64,000 nucleotides of DNA from Antedon mediterranea (Eukaryota > Echinodermata > Crinoidea > Comatulida > Antedonidae), in contig NC_092680.1 in the NCBI RefSeq assembly GCF_964355755.1, positions 3,945,001-4,009,000 of the forward strand, given 5' to 3'. Made by a program: the position numbers and the translations under genes. The first letter of the stretch is position 1, and every line of letters begins with the position of its first letter. Below are positions 47,501 through 62,900 of this stretch, piece after piece. Under the pieces are notes generated by a model that searched no databases, was not told where the DNA came from, and saw only the letters and a list, made by a program, of their open reading frames with translations.

Positions 47501-50500
47501 AGACGAATACCATTACAATTTATTGGTCAATGGTCTTTTAAGCTTCTATATTTTCTATAAATCTAACGCACATCAACGCTTATAAATTTAGATTTCGCCG
47601 GGAATTTCAGTTCATATCTAAGCTTACAAGTCTTATCTTGTAGAACGTCGCTTCCATCCTGTGTCAAAATGTTTCAACATTTATCGCTTAGGTTTTTATT
47701 AAAATGGGCTTCAGTTCAAGTAATTTCCTTATAATATGTTTAATTACAAGAAATATTTAAAGTCCTTTAACATTGTAAACACATTTCTATTGCTAGATCA
47801 ATAACGAACATCCGTAACACAAATATGTGTCTAATCTAAGATAATGATTTCGACAATGCTGGATAATATGTCGTTAAATAAATAATACATGATAATGACA
47901 ACAACACAGGATTCGATATCAAGTTAAGGTTATAATGATATTTTACTTTTCTTAAGTAATCTTCAGTGAATTAAGGCAGGGAAGAGTTAACTTTCCCCGA
48001 TTAAGCCTTATTTATGTGTTTAAATAAAAAAAAATAAAAACAAAATACAGTGTGTACAGTGTGTCCTTGTTGAATAGACCAGTCTGCTTACGTTCAACTC
48101 ATAAACATTCATTATTTGTTTACTCATTGATTGATCAATGTATCGATTACTTTGTTAACGATGTAAATCTCAAATTTATGCAAATACCATAAGACATCCA
48201 AGTACCCACTTGCAAACCTTTTATGTAAACTACACACCTTACCAATGTGCACAATAAAAAAGGAAGCAACCCGTTCTCAACCTTTCCACTCAAGAATAAC
48301 TTTGTGACTTAATCCATAGCTCACGGCACCCTGAAATCTAGCGTGTGTTGTATTGTCGATCATTAGTGACTTAAAAGGCAATTTCCGACATTGGTTCCAG
48401 TCGCCAAACAATGGATTCATTCGCGTATGTAAACATCAATTCTAATTCGTCAGTTTTTACTATTGTTAAAAATAAATCAATTTCGTTTGGCGGAAAGAAG
48501 AAATGAAAATGATCATGCATTCTATAATCTAATATTGACATGAGTAAGTTCATTTTAACGAAATGTTAAGAGGCTAAAGAAGCTTAGGAACCTTTTAAAT
48601 TACAGATCTAGCTTCTGATATTCTTCGTTGGGAATTACGGTATTCTTCCAATTATTATTAGGTCGAGTTAATGATAAATAAGGTAGGTTCTGAAGATGTT
48701 TTTACCAGTTTCTGAGACAAGTGTGATTTTTGTAGATGGATGTGGGTGAATATAGGGAACGATTAGGTATACTATGTTTTCAGGATAAAAAAAAAATTCC
48801 GTATTCTGTATAATCCAGAAGTTAGAAGGAATGTGTTCGTCATAATAGTTAAAAACAGAATCAGTATATAATATAGGCAATAGCAATACAAAGCAATTTT
48901 ATATAAGGTATAATCATCATGCGTACATTGTATGGATGTGAAACCCGGGAGGCAAATATGTAATGTTTACTGGGGTGGGACATAAACGCGGCTGACACAA
49001 AGGGGTCATCTGTCATCATGGGCCTCCAGCAGAGGTGTCTGGGAAGAGGACTCGATAGATTTCTATCGATTTATATATTATGTGTAAAATTGATTGATGT
49101 TGATTTCAATTATCTGGTTCATTCTGTATATATAAGGTATACAATGTAGCCTACAATTGTAAATACAGTAACAATCACCATTATCAATCATCTAAATCAT
49201 TGCTACATCCAAGTGGTGAATATGTAACATTTTTGGGGACCGGAAAGTCACAAACTGTTCTAAATAATGTTGTAAAGACACAATTTAGACACGATCAAAT
49301 AATAAAAATGATACAGTTCTTTTGTATATATAAAATGTCTTTCTTAATGTTTAACGAACTAATTCAAATTCAATTATATTCTTAAAGCAGCGTTTATGCA
49401 TATTATTTCGGCGCCGATAGGAAATTGTATTATTGTGAACTTACAGATCAAATTTGTTTTTAATTTGGAGTTACAATAAAACGCTTGTAATCTTTCTATT
49501 TCTGTAACAGTGGAACTACACATAGTCACTATTAAATGTTGATGATGAGTAGCGCCTGATCGGTATGTTTGCTATGTACTTCACAGTGTCAATATGTAAC
49601 CAGTATATATACCTTCGAAATCCGCTGTCATTGTTATCACTTAGTAATTAGGGTCACCTTTGGATCTTAAACAAACTCATTCCTTTCAGATTTATAACTT
49701 TTTATCACTGCAGTTCAGACGAATTGTTATTTGATGGGAGTGTACATGCTTTCTTTCAGAGTATGATCACGGAAAAAACCGGTACGAGGTAGCCGTTAGA
49801 GGGAGGAGATTCAATTCACAGAACGGCAAGTAGTTGATCCTCCGTTCAATGCTATTAGCCAATGAGGTGTTGAAGAACCGTAATCAAATCTCAACATAAT
49901 ATGCACTGATTATACGTTGAGTGGGAATGGAATATATTACACTTTATGAACTTTATTAAAGAAGATAACCACGAAAAGAAGACAACTCTATCGGAGTCTT
50001 ACAAGCAAACAACGCGAATCAATTTTTATCATCTTTATTTGGAAACTGAAAATTATGTTCTGTTTTTGAACTTGACGTTTTTCTTTTTATGGATCATTGA
50101 TATTACTTACCACGTAATTTTTATAATAAGAGTCAGCGATTCAGTACACTTCAGTCGACCAACCTGACACACTAGTAGCTTCTGTCGTCATAGCATTTTG
50201 TTAACAACGAAATCGAGAGCGAACAAATCAGAGGAGACGTGTGCTCCAGTTCCCCTTGTACAAACGCTTGGAAATAAGGGGCTTTGCGACCCTTGGGGAA
50301 GGGTCTGTTTGGTGTTCATGTCAATTTGAGACCAAATAACGTATATCCGGAAATGCATTATTAACCGTTTTTCCTGATCACGGCGAAATAACTTAAATCA
50401 AAGTGACTTTGGTGCCAGCGACGATTAGCGAAAACAACATTTACTAATGGGAAAACATATGAACATGCTTGCCTAAATATGTTTCGGAAATCGGTAACAT

Positions 50501-50943
50501 TTCGATAGGTCTAATTTATCTCAGTGTACGCGTCCCACTGTGCGTTGGGAACGCGTTACATGCCATATCTAATTGTGATTAGATCGTCTGAGGTATTCCC
50601 AAATTCCATGTTCAACTTACCGTACATAAAAAGGAACCACAACAATACGAACACTTTTTACATAGATATTTTGAACCACCTGTTGCTTAAATATATTCGG
50701 ATGTCTCACTTGCATATCTAACATCACTTTTATGATCTTATCGTTCGATTGAGTCATTATAAACAAGTATCAACATTATTTTATTGATCATATTTTTCGA
50801 CAGGTGAACTGAAACAAAAGCGTCAAACCTCTGAATGGATCCTCTATCAAATAGGTTTCTATGACAACTAGTACGCACTCTGAATTGTGTCAATTAATTG
50901 CTATTTAAACGGCGATAGTGTAGGATATATACACTAACTCATC
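47501..50943. other. Spacer upstream of the R-spondin gene; possible LINE scrap at ~48910-49060
   Basis: No gene is supported. At 48917 a frame reads IIMRTLYGCETREANM, reminiscent of the L-Y-G-C-E-T-W region near the end of non-LTR reverse transcriptases, but it is short and breaks off. TATTTAAA at about 50902 and ATATATAC at about 50925 lie just upstream of the R-spondin ATG and could be core promoter elements. Confidence 0.3.
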
Positions 50944-53900
50944 ATGGAAATACGGAGAATTATCTTGGTCTTTCAACTGCTAATAATGGTGTTAGTTAAT
51001 GATGCGAAACGGTCTAAAACGAACAGTAAGTGTGCTATTTGTACTATTTTTAGGATTCAACTATGAAAAATTAATATAATTCTTTATTTCAAATGATCAG
51101 TAAATTGTATTTGTCCAATAAAATTACTGACAGTATGTAGTGACAAATTACCGTATCAAAAACAAGAAAGTATCAATTAGCATTTCCTGTGGTAATTATT
51201 ACAGAAAAATGAAAAAAAAAAAGAATGGAAAATAGATGGTGTCTTTATATATCTACAACAGTAATGCAAAGGATTAGGTATACATCCTATACTTGAAATG
51301 TATGTTTAATTTTTAAAAACATTTTTGAAAACTTCAGGCAAATGCTTTAGTATTTCGGTTGGGTAGACCTTTTTAAAAGATAAGCGAGAGAACTGTCCCA
51401 TTTCGACAGCCGTGCTTTATACCAATTATCATCATCTAGGTCTAGATCATGGTTAATTGACTTCTACTTTTTTTTTTGGAATGTGACACATCTCTATTGT
51501 TTCATTACAACGTTTATTTTTAATGACGTTCAAAATACAGTCAATTTAAAATAGCAATACACAGTTTTCTAAATATACAGTTTATATTTAACTTTTCAAT
51601 TAAGCTCTGTCTACACTATCAAACTTGAACTGACAAAAATTGTGATGTCATATCACTACCGTACTTGGGCATATCTTTAACCTATTTGGGAACATCACTT
51701 TTTTTTGTCAAACTATTTTGATAGTGTAGACAGAAATTTATACATTTTAAAAACACTGACAATTTTCTTTCGATAATCTATGATTCTAGTTCACCATAAC
51801 TACGGTAATCGTCAATTAGGTTATTATTTAGTTTAAACGGTCTGATAACGATCGTTGTACCACAATTTCATGTTGTTTACTTTTTCAATTATTTCCGCGT
51901 TGGGGATACCAGACATGTATGAAACAGACGTACATGAAAAACCACTGTCGCGTCCCACTTTCACCCGCGTAAATCGAATTTCTAAAGCTCTGTCTACACT
52001 ATCAAATTGTATGTGACAAAACATGTGATGTGCCCATGTATGGACATGATGGTGGCATTCATACCACAACCATATTTAAGCATATCACTACTATATTTGG
52101 CCACATCACACTTTTTTGTCAAACTAGTTTGATAATGTAACTTAAGGGTGTTTAGGCATACACATCCATACATTTTGGTACGACTGCGAAACTCGAAAAT
52201 TCCGTGTCAAACGCTAAGTTGGCGAAGCAAGTAGGCCTAAGTCTAGACAAAAGAGAAAACCTACGTTATGTTTAATATTATCGAGCAGAATTCGAGCAAA
52301 CACAAACACAAGTAGCCCTAACGATCGCCGCTGGATTGCTATGAATTCCTACACGATTCAGTTAATAATTTCCTGTCTGTTGATTGGCCATTGATGGTTT
52401 CCTTCATACACGATAAAAGGCCAACAAACATGCTTACGCGTGTCACTGTCAACAAATACCACAGGGTTATTAACTTAAACTCAAACCATTTCTTTGTATG
52501 TTTCGTCATATTTAATTAACAGTATCAATGGATACAGTTATTCGCTATTACAGATTGCTAATGAACTTACTGAATACTGTCTAGGACGTTATTCTCGATC
52601 AAATTAACTTTTGAATGACCGAATTGTTTTAGAATTTGCTAACGAATGTAAAATGTTCGTCTTATAATCATTTCTAGTTTTGTATTCGCATGTTTGATGA
52701 AGTTACGTCCTGTTGAACAATTGAAGCATTGTCTTTAAACTAATAACTTGCGCATTACTAAAAATGATTCATTGTTTAGACCATTGAGAACAGTTTTTTC
52801 TTTATTGTTCAGACACGGGTCTGTTGTTATCCAAGTCACGTGGTTCAAGTAAAGGAAACAGACTTCACTAATAATCAGTCAAATATTGATTTAGTCATTG
52901 TTGTCATAACATTGTGAGCCTAAAAAAAAAGTAAATCAATGAAATTAAACCAAATCACATACAGTTTTGTATTCGATACGACGCTTGTAGTATATGCCTT
53001 GATTGTATATTGAACTCCGTCTGAATGTGCATATTACTTGTATAGTTTTTCCCAGTTTATTAGTATTTAGGCCTATATAATGATATTCTCTAATATAATG
53101 AACCAATTTAATTTACAAATAAAAAAATAAAACATACATACAAACACACAAAATCGTCATTTATTTAAATATGTATTTACCACAAAAAACATGAAAAATT
53201 AAGATTAATTAAATCAGACTTTGAATGATTATTTTATAGTTTTAATAGAGTTAATCACTTCCGTAAAAAAAAAAAAAATGTTTTCTCATAAAATGACAAA
53301 ATAAATGGTCAAATTCAACCAAAATTCATTGGCAGCCAATTTTTTCCATTTTTTCTCAGGTAAATACATTTTTTCGATTAATTTTTTGCTCAAAGTGGAT
53401 AACTATTATGTGACATTATTTAAATGGCATATTTAACAACAAAAATTAATACATCTTTAAGCCATAACCAGGTGGCACATGCCTGATTTCATATTTTACA
53501 AATATACAAATTGTACAAAAAATAGAATAGGACGATAAAAAGTGTGAAACGTGTATAAAGCGACGACTTAATATTACCCAATGTAATCGTTTAATACAAC
53601 AATAGGCCTAACTGATGTAGTGCTTTATACCTTGCTTAAACATTACATACAAACTTAACATTTATCCTAGAAAAAAAGAAATTAAAATGTTTCGTTGCCA
53701 AAATATCAAAACATGATTAATAGCACACAGGGGTACAAAAAAACGAATTAAAATGATTGTCTTATATTACACTACGAGTGATATTATACACTACGGTTAT
53801 TTTCTATCACATTTATATTTATGATCGTTTATAAGGGCTAAAGGTCATATTGCATGTTTTTATAGTCAGTTCGTCCCACACCAAAGCAAGCCTTAATGCT

Positions 53901-56900
53901 ATAATAACAATGAAATATGTAGGCCTATAATTGAAGCGCGTTCACAAATATAGTGTTCTTAAACTATATATATATCAAATAAGGACTTAGATAACGATTT
54001 CTATAATGATTGGTCATTTGCATCGCTTTCGCTAGTCACTTCCCTAAACACCACAATAAGCCAAAACAGCATCTAAAAATGTATCCTAATTTAAATTGCG
54101 CCTAATTCTTACTGATTATCTTCTTATATTAAGTTTATGGAAGATATAGAAGTCGTTATATATCAATTTGTAAACATTATTATTCTTACAAAGTTCCTAT
54201 GCCAATAATTTATACAAAATATTGAAAGGGTCAAAATGTTATCACCCCAACTCGACATAAATGTCACCCAGCAGTTGAAAAATATGAGGGTAAGCTAGTA
54301 AGAACACAGTTATGCGTTCGAATCATAAATAATAACATAATATCGTTTTACATAATGCATATCTGTTGATAATATAAACTATGGAGAATTGGAACTGACA
54401 AGGGAAGAAGAAAATTAGCTAGGCATACAAAGACGCTGCTGTCTGCCCCTCGTACCCCGACAAAACAAATCAAGCCGTATAGTATGAGGCCTAGCAACTA
54501 TAACTCAACAATTAATGTTGAACTCACTGGGAGTACTGTGTAAAGACAAGAAAGTTTACGAACCTTATTTAATTCTAGGTTCTACAATACTCTAGAGTAT
54601 TCATTATAATAGTCATGATGTAAGTTTAGATTAAGAACATCAGTTCAAATTAAAACTGATGTCCTATAAATAAAATAAAAACCAATGTAACATAAGGTTA
54701 ACATAAATATAGAGTAGACAAAAAGACGACAACGTAGGATTCCTAAGCGGTCATCATCATACATTTTTTTAAAGCATACAGGACACACAGAGACTTTTAC
54801 GCGGATATTATTGATTTTGTCTCGCCTACTTTTCGGGGGGGGGGGGGGAGGTGGTTTGCTAGGCCTAGACCAAATAGTCGCCCTAATTTCTTTCTACACG
54901 TACGATATACTTTATCTAGCTCATTCTACAATTAGGCCTCCAATCACAGGCAAACACATAAAGTAATCACATATTATGTATTTTTTAAGTCAACTTATTT
55001 CTCCATGCCTAATAAGCTGACTTTTACATAATACAATATCAGTGAATTTGCATATGGTGGACATAGCATAATGTGGAGATAACAATGACAGAATCAAGGA
55101 AAATGGCGGCGATTTTATTTACTTTTTGGAGAAGTTAATTAATGATGGGAAAGTACAATGAACAGGCCTACTATTCATTAACGAAGTTTGTGTTTCTATG
55201 GGTATTGTACATCACGTTCTAGGGTCGAATAACAATGATAAGACATCACAAAACACGTACAATGTATCGTTGGGCTAAAATAAAAATTAACTTTGAGATC
55301 TGACGATATAAGGTAAAGCAACCTATTCACACGATTTGTGAATGTAACTGTCGTTAGTTGAGCACATGTGTTTCCACTAGCAGTACCTGCATCCGAAGTC
55401 GTGCCAATAAATTCCAGAGAGGGTCGCCTTTTCCATAGACATTATTCCCCGAGCACGTTCTCACGAGCATTACTCAGGACACGTTGAAAAACGCGAATCG
55501 AGTGTGCTATCATTCTCATTGCATGAGCGACGGAAGAAATTCAAAATGAAAGCTACGTTTTACTAATGCTAAACAACTTATCAATTGGCCAGCAAGTGAC
55601 GATTAATATTGTAAAGAAATCACAAAGGGGTGTAAAATTACTTGACAAAAATAACGATACAACTTATTAAATGATGAATGATTTAGTGTAGGGCCTACTC
55701 GACTCATGAATTGTAAAACATTATTGTCACGCCCTTTGAAATAAAAAAAGGTCACTGTTTACTTCATGGTTTTAATCTTGTCGATGATATTGTTTATGAC
55801 GTTAATGTTTATTAGTATTGTATCTTAATTATTTTTTGTCATTCGTATCTCATGTGGCTGATGATAAGATCCTAATAACATAGGCAATCAAATCCCACAA
55901 TGGTCAAACGGTAGGGTACCGTACCTGTTCACAAAGTAGACAAGTCTGAGTTCGAATCTTGGTTGGAACGATTAGTGCTTTTCTTCTTCTTTTTCAGTTA
56001 ACCCCTTTTTAACGTAGCCAAGTGGACCGACATATTTATTGTTACTCGTACGGATTAAAGCATTAAGCTTGGTTACTACTAAGACGCAACCCAAGGACGT
56101 AAGCGCAACGTAAGTAAGTTGACCAATCGCAAGCGATGGATTATCCGAACTGTCGATTGTCATTGGTCAATTCGGTTGCGTTGCACTTATGTCATTGCAA
56201 TCATCACCGGTGCAATCATAGACCCGAATATATTATTTATTAAATCGGCTATACTGTATTCAATTTTGTCCGTGTTTACACACAATCATCAAGTTGTTTC
56301 CGAAAGTTAAGTGAATGCTGGGTTAAAGCAAAAACTTGTTGACACCCACTCGCTGTGTAACTCGCATTTTTATGAGGTACTCGGTAGAGCAAGAGCGTTT
56401 ACTTAAGGCCTAGCCCGTCTACTCTCCTCGTCCATGTTATCATTGTGTAAATATGATTTATAGTAACGTAATAAACTATTGTACTGTATTAAGATATTTT
56501 GGCTGGCGACGACGTCACTTCCAATAATTCAAAGAATACTTATACAATACAAATACACATTTTGTCGTTGTTTTCCTTACGAATTCCATAATTTGAGGGT
56601 TTATTTTTAATTGATCAAAAAATGCGTATTTCATTTTTCTATTCGGCAATGTCAACTCGCGTTGGCCTATCGTGTGTGGCATTTACAAACAATTTTGACA
56701 AATATTTATAACCGTGGGTCTCATTTGCAAATTTATGACTTAAGCAATTGTTATGATTATGAATTATAGAAGTAATAATAGAAAGTAGGTCTATGTATTA
56801 TATTATGTAGCCATACTCTCAAAAGACTTACGGGATACGACATTAATAAAGTCAGTGAAATTGAATAATATTAATATGTCATCACCTCTGCTAGCCACAT

Positions 56901-59900
56901 GTCGACCATGTCGGATACTCTAGTCTTATTGTTATTCTGTTATTGTTATGCTGTTATTGGTCTTCAGAATATGTGTTGTGAATCTGTTATTCTATTTAAT
57001 ATACACATGTTACATTATTTGCATGTGCACATGCTCAATGTACACGTCATGTTCACACGTGCACATTCAAATGTTCACGTGTACATATTCAAATGTTCAC
57101 GTGTGCACATTCACATGTTCACATGTGCACATTCAAATGTTCACGTGTGCACATTCAAATGTTCACGTGTGCACATTCAAATTTTCACGCGTGCACATTC
57201 ACATATTCAAGTGTGCACATTAAAATGTTCACGTGTGCACATTCAAATGTTCACGTGTGCACATTCACATATTCGTAATATTCACACATTTATATAATAT
57301 TCACATGTGCATATATTCACATGTACACATATTCACGTGCACATTCAGATGTTCATATGTTCACACATTTATACATTCACATGTGCAAGATTCACATGTG
57401 CACATTCACATGTGCACATATTCATATGTTTACATGGTCACTTATTTAGTTTAGTAGGCCTAATTCTCTAATTAACAAGGTTTGGTTGAGGAAGCTTGAT
57501 AATTGTTAAACTAATATTCATGTTTCAGTAATTAATGAGACGTTTTGTTTGTCTGTTATGTATCAGAATTTGGAACTACATTCTACTAATGTAATTAAAC
57601 ATTGATGTGAATTGTTTGGCTAGTCATATCCGTTGCGTTGGAGTAATAATTCCCCAATGTTTAAATTGCTTAAGACAAAATACGGTATCACTTCAAAATA
57701 TAAATAATAATAATATGGCCCACTTCATGCATTTTTTTTCTCGAATGAATACAATACTTTTAAAGAAACCTCAGACAGTGATGAGCCAGTCCAAATATAC
57801 GCCTACAGTAACCTGCTGTAGTGGTCAGCAGGGAAAAAATTCATTAAAACATTTTGTTTAGCAATATTGCTAATCAAACTGATTTTGAAGTCGAGAAACA
57901 TAGTTTTGTATTGTATTTTTTGCTACACAATTTTAGAAATGTGTAGTAATAAGGTTGTTTTGTATAGCTTTTTGCTATGCTACACTGGCGAAAATGTTCC
58001 CTGGTCAGATACCTACCAATTTCTCCAATACTGTAATCACTAAAACATGGATAAAATCTGATAGGTTGTCTTTATTAGAAAATGCTTGTCGTCCCAATAA
58101 CCCTCATTTGATGAACCTTTCTATGTGAAAGTTAAAAACGGGTCCCGGTCTTAAATGACTTGCTATAAGTGATTCTCTCTCCCCATTATGCTTAACTACG
58201 AATTTAACAAATATAAAGCTATAACATATCGTGTCCAGTTGTCAACTAAGTACTTACAAAAGTGGAAGTTTGAATGGTCATTGGAATATATTTGGTTAAA
58301 TCTCTAATCCTGTAACCGATGGTATAGGGACTCTTAAGGTCAGATGGCACACCTAATCAAACAGTGTAGCTGCTCGGTTCGATGATACTTCAACCTGTCG
58401 TTAAGAGTTTGTATGAAAATGTAAATTTCAAAAAAAAGTTTTACTTGCTGACGAGAAGACATATTTTTTGGAAAAAAGAAACAAAGTTGTTATGAATCAT
58501 TTTTGCTCTGTAAAATGCAAAAGAAAAGTGTGTTTTTCCGTAAGATATTCCCAAACACAAAACATTATTAATTTTAATTTTATGTTTACAAAAAAATATA
58601 ATAATAATAATAATATTAACCAAAATCTGTTTTCTACAGAAGTCAAAAATACAAAGAATGTTGAAAATTTCAGGTTAATACCAATATTTGAAAAATTATT
58701 ATTCAAAATAGAACGTTAAGAGATTAAAATGAAAATTACAAAAATATAGGTCGATGATTTGATATCGTTTATTATCATTCATTGGGTATTACAAATGCAT
58801 AATTATATTAATATCAAACGCATAAAGACAATCAGTTTTAGATTAAAATTATGCTCAACAACATAATGATGTTTACAAATTACATTAAGGATTATCGAAT
58901 AAAAATAAATTTTTTTATAGTAAAATGATTCACCCCCAGAGGCAACGACCCAGTTTTTTCCCATAATGATTGTATAATCTATAAATGCACTATTATGTTT
59001 AGAGAACTGATTTAATACTTCGTTAAATAAATTTTATCTAGTAATATTAATATACTACTAAATGTATAAAACGATATTAAAGCACATCTTGACTGAGATT
59101 CCAAATGACGTAATCCAGTGTTTCCTTCTTATTTCTAAATTACGAATAATCCTAACCACATACAGGATTGGGCTGGCATAAATGCATAATACCGTACCAC
59201 GCTAAAGGTGTTATAGAGTCGTTTATCCAATCAAATTTGAACAATACTATGAAAAGCCCCAGACTTGGATGTCTGCATATTGAGCAGAATGTTTCTGGTT
59301 CGAATCTCAGTTGGAGTCGATTAATTGGTAATTCAAAAACGTATTCCAAGATTATTAAAAAGAATATTAAGAGGTTATTTTTTTCCAGATGGTGACCTAA
59401 ATATCTGAATATTGTATCCGCACCACCATCCGTTACATATCTGCGCATGTTCAAACACCAATTAGCATAGTGTTGCGCAATCAAACCACCTAATAATAAG
59501 GCCTACACATTAACTTTTTAACATCAAAGATTGAAATAGATCATTAAACATTTGATATAATACTGCCCAATAAAACAAAGCAGAATACCGTTGACATATT
59601 AATATTCTCTTAACTTGGTATTATTAATATTATGAATGATAATCAGATGTGTATCTGATATTGTTATGTTTTCTTTAAATTTTAAGTTTTTTGTTTTGTT
59701 GCTAAAATAAGGTATCACCACAACGCGCATGGATAGTGTCAGTCGCTGACAGTATTATAAAATCGTTCGTGGCCGAGAACTATCAAACACGTTTAACGTT
59801 TAAAGCTTAAACATTCGTGTAATATTATTATCTACAAGTAAAAACGTTAATTCTACCAAACGAATAATTCCGTGTCTGTGATATATGCGATAGATGAGAT

Positions 59901-62900
59901 ACGTTATTTAACGCTTGTGGATCAAGTACAAGTACTGGTAAAATATTGTTTTAGGCCTGCTCTTTCTGTTAACAAAATGTCGTGCCGTCAAAACGCGAAA
60001 TAGACATTTAAATTGGAAGTGGATTGTAAAATGTGAATTTTGTTCTTTAAACCTAAATTAATTAAGTTATAGTGCAAGCAAAAAAATGTTTTTTTCGTTT
60101 TGTTTTACTTTCATTACACTATTTATAGTTCCTAATCATACCAAAATGAACGTTTGGCACCAAGTCCAATACGTTAATTATCATTACTAGTTTGATAATG
60201 ATACGTTATTATGATAACAATGTAGTTAAACTTGTGACTTGAAGGTAATTGAAGGTAAAATTACGAAATTTCCAATGACAAAAAGAAATAAAAATGACAC
60301 AATAATTTGAAAGAGAAATGTCAATCATAACTAACTTATACCTGATACATTATAAAATCATGTTGAAAATCCGCTTATAAAAATAAGCCATACACAGGTT
60401 CAAGTTATATGGTAAATATCTTAAATACTTTATCTTTCTTTTTTGGTAATCTGGAAATACTGGAGTGTTTTTATCATCGATTTATAAATCTTGATTGATA
60501 TAAAGGATGACAGAACGTGCATAACAACAATGTTTACACTAATTCCTCACTACTTAGTGCATTAACACAGAGGCATGGTGAAGTAAATCCACAGACTTAA
60601 AGTTGACGTGTCTGTGTAGTATATTCACAAAGACTTAGATTTAGATATTTGGAAAGTGACTTGTTACTAACTGACAAGGTATGGTATTTAGGAAGCTTGC
60701 TTAACGCATTTGAAAATTGCAAGATCATACATTGGCTGGTTTGATTTACCCAAGATCAGCCTTTGCCAATGTTATAATAATTTGCCAATAAGAGATATTA
60801 ATAATACTATACCATTATTACTTTGTTTTCATTTGGTATAAATTTAAGTAAACAAAGTTATAATAATAATAAACAAAAATTTGCTAAAATAATGCACATA
60901 ATTATGCATATCATATAAAGTTATGTTTAAATAACTTTTAAATATATATTTTGTATTCTGGTTTTTAAGCATGTAATCCACTTTTCCAGTACATATGTTA
61001 TTTTTTAGTTCAACTAATTCATAATTAATTAGATTACAAAAATTGCAACAACCACAGTATCATATATTGCTATCTCATACATTGAATTAAACTTAGGCCT
61101 ACAACGGCTTAGTACGACGTGAACACATCTGTTCCGTAGAACCATAACAATCTGCATAATGACGTCATTCTAATTAATATGCATGACGTAAGAGAAAAAC
61201 AGACAATATAATAAATGGATAGATGTATTACATTAATAACTTAGATGGTGTGAACGGATTGTTATTTTTGTAGTTATTTACGTGTGGAGGTAAAGCATCA
61301 TTCACACATGGAATGATATTTAACACGCACGTAAAACATGTCTGTGGAGGTGTCAAACAAAAACAGTTTATCAGAAGTTGTTCTCGAGTATTGTTATCAT
61401 TTCGCACTTCTCTAACTGATTATCCTGTTAAAATATAGTGTGTACAGCGTCAAGTTTTCAATAATAGTTATCGTGTAAAGGGTCGTTGCCCAACCAGACT
61501 AGTCATTGATAAAATTGGTTACGAATGTGACGTAATTATTCAAGAGAATAAACGATAAATTAAATACATTATATTATTATTCAAAATATGTAGACTAGAT
61601 TAATTATTTTATTTTCAAAATAAAATAATATTTAGTGATAATTTTAAATGACAAAACATTTACAAAATCAATAACTTATATTCTTAAAAGTGTTTACAGT
61701 TTAAAAAAATATAAATTCAAATACAACTTACTGATACATTCAATTACAATTACTGTTTAAATTCAAAGGCAATTACTAATAAATTCAAAGAAAAATTACC
61801 AAAGAATGTTTTGGATCTCAATCAACACATAAAACTAAGAAAGAATGTAACGCAGAGCGGTAAAATAAAACAAAAGCAGAAGTGCCAATCTTAAGGAAAA
61901 CACTATTCCTTCGTCGGGGCTAATAATTGTTTAAATAGTTGTTTATAATATAATATTCAAATAAACAGACTGATATCGACATTATATTGAACTAGTCTGT
62001 TGACAATGATTTTACTATCAACGCGATTATTTGTGTGTTCGGTTGACTTTGATCTAGCTATATATTCCGTGTTATTGCATCGATTCACATAACTAGCTGC
62101 AACTGTTGTACTATTGAATGGTTAATTGCTATTGATAAGATCAAGGCGAAGTGGAATATTGCTTGTCTGAACGCAGGCCTGAAACCGGAAGAAACTCAGC
62201 TCAACTGAAAGGAACTGTAGTTGCACAAGAGCGCTTACATCGAATATTGCTTGTCTGAACATAGGCTTGTCGACCTGAAACTGGAAGCAATTCAACTCAA
62301 CTGAAAGGAACTACTTGTGCGCACATCGACTTTCGTGCAATTGAACGGAACCAGTAAATTGCGAAAAAGAGACTAAATACGATAATATATCTTATAATCG
62401 ATAATTTACTGGAGGAGGGTATTGGAAGCAACATTTTAGTTAAAAAACTAGTAAACAGAAGTAACCAATTATTTTTGTTTTCTCCCCCAGGTTGTCCAAA
62501 AGGTTGTGAATCCTGCTCTTCTTTTAATGGTTGCCTGATGTGCAAGCCCAGATATTACCTGCTTTTAACTAGAATTGGCATGATGCAAAAAGGCACCTGC
62601 ATCAGGACGTGTCCTAGTGGACATTATAATAGTCATACTAAAACGATAGATAAATGTGATAGTAAGTATGTGTTCTTGTACAAAATATCGCAATAACTTC
62701 TTTTTACAGCAACACGCACATTTAGGAATTGCGCTGTTAATTAAAGACATATTGTCCCCCAAACAATTGTTTTAATATGCCATTTTAATGTTCCATAGTT
62801 ATTCACTTTGACCTGAAAAGCTGTAATTTCAAGCAAAAAATAGTCAAATTCACTGGAAGGCAATTGGTTTTTGGTTGAATTTAACCGTTTATTGTGAAGG

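Larger units (their letters stand above)
52148..62153. other. R-spondin intron 1, bulk
   Basis: No exon or gene is supported in this long intron. It holds the repeats listed separately. A full TGACGTCA palindrome at about 61159 with a second TGACGT near 61185 could be CREB/ATF-type sites, but this is only a motif match. Confidence 0.4.

Noticed and set aside
49946-50167. 73-codon frame with one hydrophobic segment
   Set aside because: Low complexity, no recognisable domain and no splice partners.
56899-57454. Cys/His-rich frames in the 57-kb minisatellite resembling zinc-binding repeats
   Set aside because: The pattern follows the 22-base unit, several frames are open at once, and no independent coding signal exists.
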